From CAZJHX01 sp964545715 (GTDB lineage: Bacteria; Myxococcota_A; UBA9042; GCA-2863065): a stretch of DNA of 64,000 bases. The DNA is taken from assembly GCA_964545715.1 (NCBI GenBank), contig CAZJHX010000013.1:1-64000 (forward strand). The letters are read 5' to 3'. The notes beneath the pieces are model-generated. The model searched no databases and had not been told where the DNA came from. It saw only the letters and a list, made by a program, of their open reading frames with translations. A program made the translations under genes and the position numbers. This document shows, piece by piece, positions 52,135-61,382 of the stretch; position 1 is the stretch's first letter, and each line of letters starts with the position of its first letter.

Positions 52135-53288
52135 TTGCTTTGCAGCAGCGACCGTCGCCAGACCGGGATGTCCGCGGGCACGACCGGCGCCTCGGCCGCC
52201 AGGGCCGCAGCGTCATCGTTTTGGCCGCGCAGCAAGTGGATCTCGGCCAGGCCCAGGGTCACGTCGGGTGAGTCCCCGGCCGCGGCCAGATCCTCGGTCG
52301 CCGGATCGAGGCCGCCCAGCCGCAGCTGAGCCTCGGCGCGTCCCAGGTACAGCGGCGTCGGGTCGCCCTCTGCCACGGCCAACGCGGCCGTGAACGCGCG
52401 CAGGGCCAGGGCCGCGCGATCGGCGGCCAGCATCTTGTTGGCGTCGTTGGTCCCGGCATCGGGGTTGGCGCCGGCCGCATCCTCGGCGTCGAGAATCAGC
52501 GCGTATGCGTTGCGTGCCGTGGCCTCGGCCGGATCCGCCAGGATGGCCGTGCGCAGGTCGGTCTTGGCCGCCGCGATGTCACCCTGGATCGCCTTGACCA
52601 GGCCACGGCGGCCGGTCAGCGTCGGGTCTTTGGGCGTCTTGACCAACCCCTTCTCATACAGCTTCAGCGCGGCGTCCCAGCGGCCGGCCATCAGGCGCGC
52701 GTCGCCACGCTGCAGCAGCGACAGACGGGCCTCGGCGATCTTCTCACGCACCCGCTTGACCGCCGTATTGACGCGCGCCAGCAGCCGCGGGTCGGCCTCC
52801 GAGCGCTTTTTGGCGACGGCCAGCGTTTTGAGCGCCTTGTCCAGCTTCTCGTAGCCCTCGAAGCACAGCGCCAGCCCATAGATGCCGTACCTGTCGCCTT
52901 TACGCAGCGTCAGAAAGCGGTGATAGCTCAGCGCGGCGCGCTTGTATTTGCCCGACAGCCGCTCGGCCTCGGCCAGGTTGGCCCACGCGTGTGCAAGCTG
53001 CCTGTCGATCTTGACCGCGCGCCGCAGGGGCTTGATGGCGGCCTTGATCGCGCCGCGCTGAAACAGCGCCACTCCCAGCTCGTTATGAGCGACTGCGCTG
53101 CCGGGGGCGGCCTCGACCGCCTGCCGGAACAGCTCCTCAGCTTTGGAGACCGCGCCTGCTTTCAACATTCGGCGACCTTCATTGATCAGTTTGTCCACTT
53201 TGGACAACTCACCACTGTAGGCCTCAGTTCCGGCGACTGAGCTGCTGAGCGTGATAATCAAGGCGAGTACTGAGGCCGTCCGGAGCAT
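52131..53288 (-). CDS. exported TPR protein
   Basis: This 385-residue protein begins with a signal peptide (MLRTASVLALIITLSSSVAG) and contains TPR repeats at about residues 30-130 and 190-340, with signatures such as AHNELGVALFQRGAIKAA and AWANLAEAERLSGKYKRA. TPRs mediate protein contact. The ATG at 53288 is used because it starts at the signal peptide; a longer frame overlaps the divergent kinase. It is the first gene of a three-gene run with 4-base ATGA overlaps (TPR, glycosyltransferase, hydrolase), and may be the scaffold of that unit. Confidence 0.8.
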   Translation of the reverse strand: MLRTASVLALIITLSSSVAGTEAYSGELSKVDKLINEGRRMLKAGAVSKAEELFRQAVEAAPGSAVAHNELGVALFQRGAIKAAIKPLRRAVKIDRQLAHAWANLAEAERLSGKYKRAALSYHRFLTLRKGDRYGIYGLALCFEGYEKLDKALKTLAVAKKRSEADPRLLARVNTAVKRVREKIAEARLSLLQRGDARLMAGRWDAALKLYEKGLVKTPKDPTLTGRRGLVKAIQGDIAAAKTDLRTAILADPAEATARNAYALILDAEDAAGANPDAGTNDANKMLAADRAALALRAFTAALAVAEGDPTPLYLGRAEAQLRLGGLDPATEDLAAAGDSPDVTLGLAEIHLLRGQNDDAAALAAEAPVVPADIPVWRRSLLQSK

Positions 53289-53415
53289 GGGCGGCATTCT
53301 GGCACGTCGCCTCCAAAAGGAGCAAGACGTGGCCTTCGTTGACCCTCTGCCGGGGCCTGCCATACACTGCGTGCCAGCGACGCTTGCTCCCCTTACGCTC
53401 GCGCCGGAGCGATCA

Positions 53416-54927
53416 GTGACCGAAAGCCGAGTCTGCCCACAATGCCGATTGCGAACCGACGCGGCGGTGTGTCCGGACGACGGCTTCAGCACCGTGGACG
53501 CCGGCAAAGTGCTCAATCCGAGCGAGCGGCTGGTCGGAAAAGTCTTCGATGCACGCTATCGAATCGAAGAGCTGGTCGGCATGGGCGGGATGGGCGCCGT
53601 CTACCGCGCGGTCCAGCTCAGCGTCGACCGGGCCGTGGCGCTGAAGATTCTGCGGCCCGAGTTTGCGTCCAATCTGGAGCAGGTCCGGCGCTTTCAGATC
53701 GAGGCGCGCGCCGCCAGCTCGCTGGAGCATCCCAATACGATTCGCGTCATTGATTTCGGTCAGAGCGAGGACGGTGACCTCTACCTGGTGACCGAGCTGC
53801 TGGAGGGCCAGCCGCTGTCCACGATGCTGGTTCGGCGCGGCAAGGTGGCGCCCGAGCGGGTCGCGCGCATCGCGGTGCAGGCGCTGAAGTCACTGTCCGA
53901 GGCCCACGCGCGGGGCATCGTCCATCGCGACCTCAAGCCCGAGAACCTCTTTTTGAAGGAGGTTCACGGCGAAGAGGACTTTGTGAAGGTGCTGGACTTC
54001 GGTATCGCCAAGGTCGCGACCAAGACGCCGTCCAAGTCACTGACCACGACGGGCACGGTGGTCGGAACGCCGCTGTACATGGCGCCTGAGCAGGCGCGCG
54101 GCAAACCGGTGGACGTGCGCTCGGACGTCTACGCCCTGGGCGCCGTGATGTACGAGATGCTCAGCGGCGAGCCGCCGTACACGGGCGACACCGCCATGGC
54201 GGTGATGATGGCGCACATCCAGCAGCCACTGAAGCCGATTCACCTGGGCTCCTCCGACCCGGCCCTTGCCGGCCTGTGCGACATTGTGGCGCGCTGCCTG
54301 GAGAAAGATCCCGAGGACCGCCCGCAGACCGCGGACTCGTTGCGTGCCCAGCTCGAGGACTTCATCTGGGACTACGACGTGGAGGCCGTGCCCAACGCAC
54401 AGTGGTCCGACCCGGATCTGGACCTGGCCATGCCGACGGGCGAGGTCGACATGAATCCGCCCGACGGAGTGCCGTGGGACTCAACGCCCAAAGTGCGCGA
54501 GCTGCATGACACCTCGACGCCGGCGTCCGTGACGATCGAGGCGGCGTCGATGGCCGGGCTGAACCCCCGCCGCTGGCCGTGGGTGGTGGGCGGCCTGGTG
54601 GCCGTCGGTCTGGTCGTGGCGCTGATCGCGTCACCTTCCTCCAAACCCGCCGAGCCGTCCGATGATGCGCCGGCGCAGACCGAGGCGCCGGCGCCCGAAG
54701 AGCCGCCGACCGTCGCGGGCGCGCCCCCGCCTGTGCCTGAGGTTGTCGTGGCGCCGATCGCCGCCCGCAGGGCTGCCGAAGCCGACGTTCGGCAAACCCG
54801 CCGCGTTCCAAGCGCGGCGCCTGCCGTCGTCGTCCGAAAGCCGGTCCGAAAGCCGTCGCGGCCCGCCTCCCCCCGGGCGTCGCCGCGCTCCACGCCGCGC
54901 CCGACGTTGCGCGTACAGAAGAAGTAG
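53416..54927 (+). CDS. Hanks-type Ser/Thr protein kinase, membrane-bound
   Basis: This 503-residue kinase has a zinc ribbon (Cys7, Cys10, Cys19) and a full kinase domain (about 49-305): MGGMGAVY glycine loop, Lys77, HRDLKPEN at 170-177, DFG at 194-196 and the APEQ motif near 222. A transmembrane helix (about 380-400) divides it from a Pro/Ala-rich and Arg-rich C-terminal region, which is extracytoplasmic and short. The GTG at 53416 is chosen because it directly precedes the zinc ribbon and has a GGAG site seven bases before it. It belongs to a kinase type common in myxobacteria and leads a run with a TPR/PEGA protein. Confidence 0.92.
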   Translation: MTESRVCPQCRLRTDAAVCPDDGFSTVDAGKVLNPSERLVGKVFDARYRIEELVGMGGMGAVYRAVQLSVDRAVALKILRPEFASNLEQVRRFQIEARAASSLEHPNTIRVIDFGQSEDGDLYLVTELLEGQPLSTMLVRRGKVAPERVARIAVQALKSLSEAHARGIVHRDLKPENLFLKEVHGEEDFVKVLDFGIAKVATKTPSKSLTTTGTVVGTPLYMAPEQARGKPVDVRSDVYALGAVMYEMLSGEPPYTGDTAMAVMMAHIQQPLKPIHLGSSDPALAGLCDIVARCLEKDPEDRPQTADSLRAQLEDFIWDYDVEAVPNAQWSDPDLDLAMPTGEVDMNPPDGVPWDSTPKVRELHDTSTPASVTIEAASMAGLNPRRWPWVVGGLVAVGLVVALIASPSSKPAEPSDDAPAQTEAPAPEEPPTVAGAPPPVPEVVVAPIAARRAAEADVRQTRRVPSAAPAVVVRKPVRKPSRPASPRASPRSTPRPTLRVQKK

Positions 54928-54944
54928 CGGCATAGTAAGCGCCC

Positions 54945-56525
54945 ATGCGCACCTGTGTGCTCACGATTTTGATGGCTCTGGTTACCGTATGCGCCGCGCC
55001 GGCGGACGCTCAGCGGCGGGATACGTCCAAAGTGCGGCGGGCCCAGCAGGCGGTGGATCGTGGTGACAAGTTCTTCGACGAGAAGAAGTACGAGCAGGCC
55101 ATCGCCGAGTACACCCAGGCGATCGCCATTTTGCCGCACCCGGACCTGGTCTGGAACATCGCGCGCGCTCATGAGGAGCTGAAGCAGTACACCCAGGCGA
55201 TCGCGCTGTACGAGCGCTACCGGACCATGGACGTGCCCGCCGCGGACAAGGCGGCGGTCGACGACAAGATCCGGGCGCTGCGGCAAGCGGCGGCGCGGCA
55301 GTCGACGGGCCAGTTGGTGGTGGTGACGTCGTCCAGGGACGCCGTGGTGAAACTGGGCAAGGCCACGATCGGCACCGGCAAGATGATCAAGGCGCCCTTG
55401 AAGCCGGGACGCTATCGGCTGCGCGTGGAGCTGGTCGGGCACGTGCCCTTCGAGCAGATGGTGCGCGTGGAGCCCGGCAAGGTCAGAACGGTCGAGGCCG
55501 CCCTCAAGCGCGCCGAGAAGCGGGCGGTCATGCTGGTGAAGGTCAACGTGGACGGGGCCATGGTCTCGTTTGACGGCGGTCGGCCGGTGTCCGTCGGCAT
55601 TCCGGTCCCGGTGTCGGGCGGTGCGCACAAGCTGCGGGTGACGGCCCCCAACCGCGCACCCGTTGAGCGCCTGCTGGAGGCCGCGCCGGGGGAGCGCAAG
55701 ACGATCGTTATCGAGATGGGTCCCGAGGTGGCGCCGGACAGCTACGCGAGCTGGTCGGGTGAATACGTCGTGATCCCGCTGGGGGATACCGCCGCGGACG
55801 CGGTCATGAGCGCGGGCCGGCTGACCCTGACGGAGGAGTCCGGTCGGGTCGGCGGCAAGCTGACGGTCGCGCGGGAGAGAACGCTGAAAGCCTGGCGTCG
55901 CCCGGACTGTGGCGGTGCTGAGAAGCTCACGTGGACCGCATCGTGGAAGGCGGACATGCGGGTGTCAGGCACGGCGGCTCAGCTCGCGTTCTCCGGTGGG
56001 ACCATCAGCGACTGCTCGTGCGCTCGGTGGTGCACCGTGGAGTCGTCCGCGTCCGCTGCGATGTACGCGCTGCCGGGGCGCGAAGGTGTGGTCAGCAAGA
56101 CCGCGGTCGTGCTGCGAGCGGGCGTGGTGGGCGAGGCGACATCGCCGTGGCATACCGGCAAGGCGGCGGTCACGGGGCACTGGCAGGGCTTGCTGTGGGA
56201 AGGACGGCCAGGCTCGAATCGCGTCGAGTTCACGTCGGAGTCCAAGGGCGTGTTCTGGCGACGGGTAACGGGCCGCGTGCCGAGCTGGAAGCGATCGTCC
56301 TGCCCGGGAGCGACTGAATTTGAGCAGTGGGTGACGCATGTCGCCACCTGGTCTGCGCCGCATCTCCGGCTGGCCGAGCCCAATGAGGACTCCTGCAGCT
56401 GCGGGGACATCTGCGGGACGCCGCCGGCCATCAAGCAGGTGCACGAGCTGAAGCGCCTGCTCATCCCCCGATACCTGGTCGGCGACGGGATCATCCTGCG
56501 CCGGACCCCACCGAAGGAAAAATAA
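54945..56525 (+). CDS. exported TPR/PEGA-type protein
   Basis: This 526-residue protein has a signal peptide (cleavage near residue 22 after ADA), TPR helices at about 27-115 and two PEGA-like beta repeats at about 122-270 (SSRDAVVKLGKATIGTGK and DGAMVSFDGGRPVSVGIPV). The C-terminal half (about 280-520) is Cys-containing and unassigned, with a double-cysteine region CSCARWC and CSCGDIC. It starts 17 bases after the kinase gene, which is a pairing seen repeatedly in Myxococcota. The trpB gene follows after five bases. Confidence 0.78.
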   Translation: MRTCVLTILMALVTVCAAPADAQRRDTSKVRRAQQAVDRGDKFFDEKKYEQAIAEYTQAIAILPHPDLVWNIARAHEELKQYTQAIALYERYRTMDVPAADKAAVDDKIRALRQAAARQSTGQLVVVTSSRDAVVKLGKATIGTGKMIKAPLKPGRYRLRVELVGHVPFEQMVRVEPGKVRTVEAALKRAEKRAVMLVKVNVDGAMVSFDGGRPVSVGIPVPVSGGAHKLRVTAPNRAPVERLLEAAPGERKTIVIEMGPEVAPDSYASWSGEYVVIPLGDTAADAVMSAGRLTLTEESGRVGGKLTVARERTLKAWRRPDCGGAEKLTWTASWKADMRVSGTAAQLAFSGGTISDCSCARWCTVESSASAAMYALPGREGVVSKTAVVLRAGVVGEATSPWHTGKAAVTGHWQGLLWEGRPGSNRVEFTSESKGVFWRRVTGRVPSWKRSSCPGATEFEQWVTHVATWSAPHLRLAEPNEDSCSCGDICGTPPAIKQVHELKRLLIPRYLVGDGIILRRTPPKEK

Positions 56526-56530
56526 GCACC

Positions 56531-57721
56531 ATGAGCAGCATGCCCGATGAACGCGGCCGCTTTGGCGAGTTCGGAGGCCGCTTTGTCTCCGAGATCCTGA
56601 TGCCGTGCCTGATCGAGCTGGACCGGGCATGGAGGGACGCCTCGGCGGATACGGCATTTCAAGCCGAGCTGGCAGACGCGCTGGCCACGTACGCCGGCCG
56701 TCCAACCCCTCTGACTCCCGCGCGCCGGCTGACGGCCGAGGTGGGTGGCGCGTCGATCTATCTCAAGCGCGAGGACCTGTGCCACACCGGCGCCCACAAG
56801 ATAAACAACTGCATCGGGCAGGGGCTGCTGGCGCGCTTGATGGGCAAGAAGCGGATCATCGCGGAGACGGGCGCGGGGCAGCACGGCGTGGCGACGGCGA
56901 CCGTGGCTGCGTGGCTGGGTCTGGACTGCGAGGTCTACATGGGCGCTGAGGACACGGTGCGCCAGGCCCCCAACGTGCGCCGGATGAAGCTGCTCGGCGC
57001 CAAGGTCATCCCCGTTCACAGCGGCACGGCGACCTTGAAAGACGCCATGAACGAGGCGCTGCGCGACTGGGTGACCAACGTGCGCGACACCTTCTACCTG
57101 ATCGGTTCGGTGTGTGGGCCGCATCCGTACCCGGCCATGGTGCGCGATCTGCAGGCCGTGATCGGCGTGGAGGCCCGTGAGCAGATCCTGGCGCTGGAGG
57201 GCCGGCTGCCCGACCTGCTGGTCGCCTGCGTCGGGGGCGGCAGCAACGCCATGGGGCTGTTCTATCCGTTTCTGCAGGACACGAGCGTCGGCATCGCCGG
57301 TGTGGAAGCCGCGGGGCGCGGGTTGGACACCGACGACCACGCGGCGAGCCTGTGTGTGGGTGAGGTCGGCGTTCTGCATGGCAGCAAGACGTATCTGTTG
57401 CAGGACGATCACGGGCAGATCGCCGGGACGCACTCGGTGTCCGCGGGGCTGGATTATCCCGGCGTGGGTCCTGAGCACAGCTACCTGAAGGACAGCGGTC
57501 GCGCGCAGTACGTGGGCATCACCGACGACGAGGCGATGGCGGCGTTTGAGCGCCTGTGTCGTGCGGAGGGCATCATCCCGGCGCTGGAGTCGAGTCACGC
57601 CCTGGCGCATGGGCTGAAGGCCGCCGCAACGATGTCGCCGCAATCACTGGTCGTGGTGAACCTCTCGGGGCGCGGCGACAAGGATCTGGATCACTACTTC
57701 TCGATGCGGCCCGACGCGTGA
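56531..57721 (+). CDS. trpB: tryptophan synthase beta subunit
   Basis: This 396-residue PLP enzyme condenses indole and serine to tryptophan. PLP-binding Lys90 is in CHTGAHKINN, the phosphate-binding motif GGGSNA is at 235-240, and the family segments GRPTPLT, ETGAGQHGVATA and GRGDKD are present. The length is standard for TrpB type 1, and the FGEFGGRFV start is conserved. There is no trpA neighbour in this window, although trpB normally lies next to trpA. The stop overlaps the gamma-carbonic anhydrase GTG start (GTGA). Confidence 0.95.
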   Translation: MSSMPDERGRFGEFGGRFVSEILMPCLIELDRAWRDASADTAFQAELADALATYAGRPTPLTPARRLTAEVGGASIYLKREDLCHTGAHKINNCIGQGLLARLMGKKRIIAETGAGQHGVATATVAAWLGLDCEVYMGAEDTVRQAPNVRRMKLLGAKVIPVHSGTATLKDAMNEALRDWVTNVRDTFYLIGSVCGPHPYPAMVRDLQAVIGVEAREQILALEGRLPDLLVACVGGGSNAMGLFYPFLQDTSVGIAGVEAAGRGLDTDDHAASLCVGEVGVLHGSKTYLLQDDHGQIAGTHSVSAGLDYPGVGPEHSYLKDSGRAQYVGITDDEAMAAFERLCRAEGIIPALESSHALAHGLKAAATMSPQSLVVVNLSGRGDKDLDHYFSMRPDA

Positions 57722-58236
57722 TCCGCCCGTTTGGCGACGCCTCGCCGGTCTTGGCGCCGGACGTGTTTGTGGCTCCGAGCGCGGACGTGATCGGCCGCGT
57801 GGAGCTCGGGGCGCAGTCCAGCGTCTGGTTCCAAACCGTGATCCGCGGCGACGTACACTGGATCCGCATCGGAGCGCGCACCAACATTCAGGACCGCTGC
57901 GTCATCCACGTGACCGGCGGCCATCACCCGACCGTGCTCGAGGATGACGTGACCATCGGCCACAGCGTGACCCTGCACGGCTGCATCGTCCGGCGCGGTG
58001 CGCTGGTCGGCATCGGCAGTGTGGTGTTGGATGAGGCGGAGATCGGCGAGGGTGCGCTCATCGGGGCCGGCTCCCTCGTGACGCCGCGCACGGTCATCCC
58101 TCCCCACACGCTGGCGCTCGGCAGTCCGGCGCGCGTTCGGCGGCCGCTGACGGATGAAGAGCGGCGGCATCTGGCGGAGCATGCGCCGAGGTATGTGACG
58201 CTGGCGGCGTCCTATTTGGCATCAGAAACGGCGTAG
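57718..58236 (+). CDS. gamma-carbonic anhydrase-like hexapeptide repeat protein
   Basis: This 172-residue left-handed beta-helix protein belongs to the gamma-class carbonic anhydrase/YrdA family. Metal ligands are His64 (CVIHVTGG), His82 (IGHSV) and His87 (LHGC), and the helix is followed by a C-terminal alpha helix. Members may bind zinc or iron and have weak or no carbonic anhydrase activity. The GTG at 57718 overlaps the trpB stop and is supported by the family start MIRPFG; a longer frame inside trpB is not used. Confidence 0.88.
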   Translation: MIRPFGDASPVLAPDVFVAPSADVIGRVELGAQSSVWFQTVIRGDVHWIRIGARTNIQDRCVIHVTGGHHPTVLEDDVTIGHSVTLHGCIVRRGALVGIGSVVLDEAEIGEGALIGAGSLVTPRTVIPPHTLALGSPARVRRPLTDEERRHLAEHAPRYVTLAASYLASETA

Positions 58237-58282
58237 GGCCCGCAAAGTTTCATTTTGGCCGTAGGCTGTTAGACTTCCCTCG

Positions 58283-59578
58283 ATGTCGATAGCAAAGGCT
58301 CGTCGCAGACGTCGGATAGGCGCGATCATAACGGTCGTGTTCTTCACCGCTTTCAGCGTATCGGCCTCGTTTGCCCAGAAGAAGCCGCGCATCGTGCGCC
58401 TGGCCCTGGTCGACGTCGACGGCAACACGACCTCCGAGTCGACCGACATCCACTACTTTGTGGAGAAGGGCATTCGCCTCTCGGGCGCGAAAGTGCAGCT
58501 CATGCCGCTGGACGATGTGCTGAACGCCGGCGCCAACGCCACGGAGATCCAGAACCTGGCCTTTGGCAAAGAGGCGCTCGAGGCGGGGATGAAGGCCTTC
58601 AACGCGGGCGACTGCGACGAGGCGGTGGACCAGCTCAGCCAGGCGGTGACCTACTTTGAGCAGAGCATGGCATTTCTGGACAATCCCGATGACTACATCG
58701 CGGCGCTAACCCACCAGGGCGTGTGCTTGTCGCGCACGGGGTCCACGAAGGCGGCTTTGCAGGTCCTGCAGAAGGTCTTTGTGGTCAAGCCCAAGCTGAA
58801 GTTCGACAGCTTTGATAGGGAAAAGCCGATCTTCTCCAAAGCGCGTGAGCTGGTCAGCAACCGCGACCTGAGCTCGGTCACCGTGACGACCACGCCCGAT
58901 GCGTCGCGCGTCTTCGTCAATGGGCGTTATCGGGGTACGGCACCGGCATACCGGCCGGGTCTGCGGCGCGGCGTGCACTTCGTTCGGGTCGAGCGCCAGG
59001 GCTACGGACGCTCCGGCTTGAAGCTGGACACCATGCGCGGCAACCCGGACGCCAAAACCGCGGTCACGGTGAAGTCGGCGCGGCGAAAGGCGGCGTTGGA
59101 GACCCTGCTTCCCGGGCTGCAGAAAGAGATCGGAGCGCCGGAGGCCGGACCGGTGACCTCGCGACTGCAGGGCCTGCTACTGGTCGACTATGTGGTGCTG
59201 TACCGCGCTTCGGGCCCGGCCACGGCCAAGAGCGTGGAGCTCTCGCTGTACGATCTGGTCAGCAGCCGGCTGCTGAACAAGGTCGAGGGCAAGGTCGACT
59301 GGGATGCCCGCAATAAGCCCGCCAAGAACGCCGTCCTGGCCCTGGCCAAAGAGCTGCTGGACGTCGAGCTGCAGACTCTGGTCAAGATCGACGACCCGCC
59401 CATCAACGGCGGCGGCAAGACGCCTGCCGGCGGCATCGCGACCAAGTGGTGGTTCTGGACCGCGATCGGTGCGGTGGTGCTGGGCGGTACGGTCGGCCTG
59501 ATCGTGGCGCTGCAACCCGAAGACGAGCGCACCGGCCTCAACGAAGACGGCAACGGCGCCTTCATCCTTCGTTTCTAA
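58283..59578 (+). CDS. membrane protein with TPR and PEGA domains
   Basis: This 431-residue protein has an N-terminal signal peptide (ASFAQ near residue 32), helical TPR-like repeats at about 95-190 (GKEALEAGMKAFNAGDCDEA), a PEGA repeat at about 205-260 with PDASRVFVNGRYRGTAPAYRPGL, a middle section of mixed structure and a transmembrane helix near 390-410. The final 20 residues lie on the other side of the membrane. The ribosome site is weak and a -10-like TAGACT lies seven bases before the ATG. Such proteins often accompany kinases in myxobacteria. Confidence 0.8.
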   Translation: MSIAKARRRRRIGAIITVVFFTAFSVSASFAQKKPRIVRLALVDVDGNTTSESTDIHYFVEKGIRLSGAKVQLMPLDDVLNAGANATEIQNLAFGKEALEAGMKAFNAGDCDEAVDQLSQAVTYFEQSMAFLDNPDDYIAALTHQGVCLSRTGSTKAALQVLQKVFVVKPKLKFDSFDREKPIFSKARELVSNRDLSSVTVTTTPDASRVFVNGRYRGTAPAYRPGLRRGVHFVRVERQGYGRSGLKLDTMRGNPDAKTAVTVKSARRKAALETLLPGLQKEIGAPEAGPVTSRLQGLLLVDYVVLYRASGPATAKSVELSLYDLVSSRLLNKVEGKVDWDARNKPAKNAVLALAKELLDVELQTLVKIDDPPINGGGKTPAGGIATKWWFWTAIGAVVLGGTVGLIVALQPEDERTGLNEDGNGAFILRF

Positions 59579-59650
59579 AATGTGTCACGCAGGTGCTCGG
59601 CACCTGTCTACACGACTGCGATCGTGCCTCGCTTCGGGCACCCACTACCC

Positions 59651-60862
59651 GTGACGCCCCAGAGCCGAGCACTGATCGTGGCGGTCGTCGTTGCGGTCGG
59701 GGTTGGCGCGCTGCTGCTCGCTCACCGCCACGTCACCTTAGAGCAAGGCGCGTCGGGCATCGCCACGCCCGATGCCGACGGACCTTTGCTGTCTGACGTC
59801 CGCCCGCCCGCGCTTCGGCAGCCGGTCGATTCCGATCGCGTCCAGGGCCTTCCGGGGCGCGAGGAGTTCGGGGCGATCCTCGTGCGGGGGGTGGTGCGCG
59901 GGCCTGACATGCAGCCGGTTCCCGAGGCGGTCGTCAGTTGGATTCCCGAAGACCGGGCCCGCTCGCTGCGGCCGAATCAGCCGGAGGCGGACCTCATCTC
60001 GGACGCGCTTGCGACCACGACGGACACATTGGGGCGGTATGTGCTGCAGGCGCCGGCCGTCGGCCTGATCGTCGTGCGAAAGGAGCCGCTGTCGATCGCG
60101 GCGCGCTGGGTCCGCCGGGCGCTTGGTCGGCGGCAGACAATGGACTTCGATCTGTGGAGAGCCGGGTCCATCCGCGGCAAGGTGACGGTCGACGGGGCCG
60201 ATGAGCCTATCGAGGATGTCGAGGTCTCTGTGTCTGCGGAGCTGGGGGCATCGTCCGGTTGGAGCAACAGGGTCATCGCTCGCGCAAAGGTACGTCCCGA
60301 CGGTACGTACGACGTTTCCGGCGTGCCGATCGGGCAATACTCCGTTCTGCCGGTGGTGTACGGCGGCGGCCTTGCGCAGCCGGCTCGGTCGAGCGCCGTC
60401 AACGTCGTTCTGGCGGGTGGCGCCGACGTGGCGTACGCCGACTTTGATCTGGGTTACGGCGCAGTGGTCGCGGTGACTGTCCTGACGCCTTCGGGTGCGC
60501 CGGTGTCCGGTGCGCACGTCGGGATTCGAGTGGCCTCACACGAGGTCGGGTCGCAGGTGAGCGTCTTCAATCGCTCCCGCGCTGGGGCGGCAATCCCCGG
60601 TGCGCCCGGGACATACGTAGTGCACGGACTGTCAGAGGCCCCGTCCGCGGTTGTGGTCGCTGAAGCGCCGGGTCGCGCGCCGACCAGCAGTCGCGCGCCG
60701 TCAGCCCCGGGGTTGTCGTCGATCCCGACGGGACGCCGCTCGCTGGAGTACGGGTATTGTCCGTGCCGGACGGACCTCGCCGTGTTCGGGCTGAAGGGAC
60801 CTATACGACTGACGCCGGGGCCTTTGTTTTACGGGGGTTGCCCACCACCACCGAGTCGATAA
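59651..60862 (+). pseudogene. 5' part of frameshifted carboxypeptidase-regulatory-domain membrane protein
   Basis: This frame encodes an N-terminal membrane anchor (SRALIVAVVVAVGVGALLLA) and a series of CarboxypepD_reg-like beta domains such as AGSIRGKVTVDGADEPIEDVEV (shortened here to GSIRGKVTVDGADEP) and FDLGYGAVVAVTV. The family similarity ends near 60700, after which the frame reads out of phase through to the stop at 60862. The homologous continuation is in the next frame (60664-61296). Start codons GTG at 59582, 59624 and 59651 are all in frame, and the last gives the shortest sensible N-terminus. A missing base in the C4G4 run at 60704-60711 would explain the break. Confidence 0.6.
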
Positions 60863-61296
60863 TCGCCCGCTACCCCGGCATGCTGGACGCGTCGCCCGCT
60901 GCTATCACCGGTAGTGATACCGCCGGGATGCGTCTGCGACTGCGGCGCCCCGCGTGGCTTGAGGGCCGCGTCCGGGCTGGCTCGTTGGCGCTGGGAGACG
61001 TGACGGTCTTGTGCAATGAGGTCTTCGACCTGCGCGATCCGGACGACCCCGACGACGAAGACATCTACGCGTTCGAGCGAGGTGCCACGGCGACGAACCG
61101 GCACGGCTACTACCGGCTCGGGCCACTGCCGACGGGCAAGATGGAGTTCGTCTTTCGGTACAGCGATGCAGACGTCGGGCCCAACGGCGAATGGTCGGAC
61201 CGGGGCGTGCTGATTAGGCGCCTGAAGCTCAATGTCGTTGAGGGCGAGACGCGCAGATTGGACGTGGACCTGTTGCACGCCTCCGTCGGCCGATAA
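60664..61296 (+). pseudogene. 3' part of frameshifted carboxypeptidase-regulatory-domain protein
   Basis: This frame (no start codon of its own before ATG-like GTG at 60757) continues the preceding protein. It reads GVVVDPDGTPLAGVRVLS then GTYTTDAGAFVLRGLP, a textbook CarboxypepD_reg repeat that would fuse with the end of the upstream frame. A further domain and a C-terminal beta strand follow, ending at 61296. I treat it as one gene with 59651-60862. The separate GTG at 60757 would give a 179-residue protein with no signal peptide and a domain cut in the middle, so independent translation is unlikely. Confidence 0.6.
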
Positions 61297-61347
61297 ATCC
61301 GAAGGGTGTGGCTCTTCCGGAACGACGCGAGTCTACGGGCTCGAACC

Positions 61348-61374
61348 CTCGCGCAAAGCCGCCAAGTCGCGAAG
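61348..61374 (+). repeat. left inverted repeat of the GxxExxY cassette
   Basis: This 27-base segment begins CTCGCGCAAAGCC and ends AGTCGCGAAG. Its reverse complement aligns with 61786-61813 at about 23 positions with three mismatches and two one-base gaps. It lies just after the end of the GxxExxY gene (61383). It has a repeated AAG pattern that resembles intergenic repeats near genes of this family. Confidence 0.6.
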
Positions 61375-61382
61375 TCTCCGAA

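Noticed and set aside
53251..53415. Longer N-terminus for the kinase from ATG 53251
   Set aside because: The extension overlaps the divergent TPR gene and has no homology-like content; GTG 53416 has a ribosome site and starts at the zinc ribbon.
60757..61296. Independent 179-codon gene starting at GTG 60757
   Set aside because: The frame is coherent with the upstream protein from about 60664 and the start would cut a domain in half; a frameshift explains it better.
61300..61380. Possible tRNA (segment GGGCTCGAACCC)
   Set aside because: The surrounding bases do not fold into a cloverleaf with acceptor and anticodon stems; the segment belongs to the inverted repeat region.
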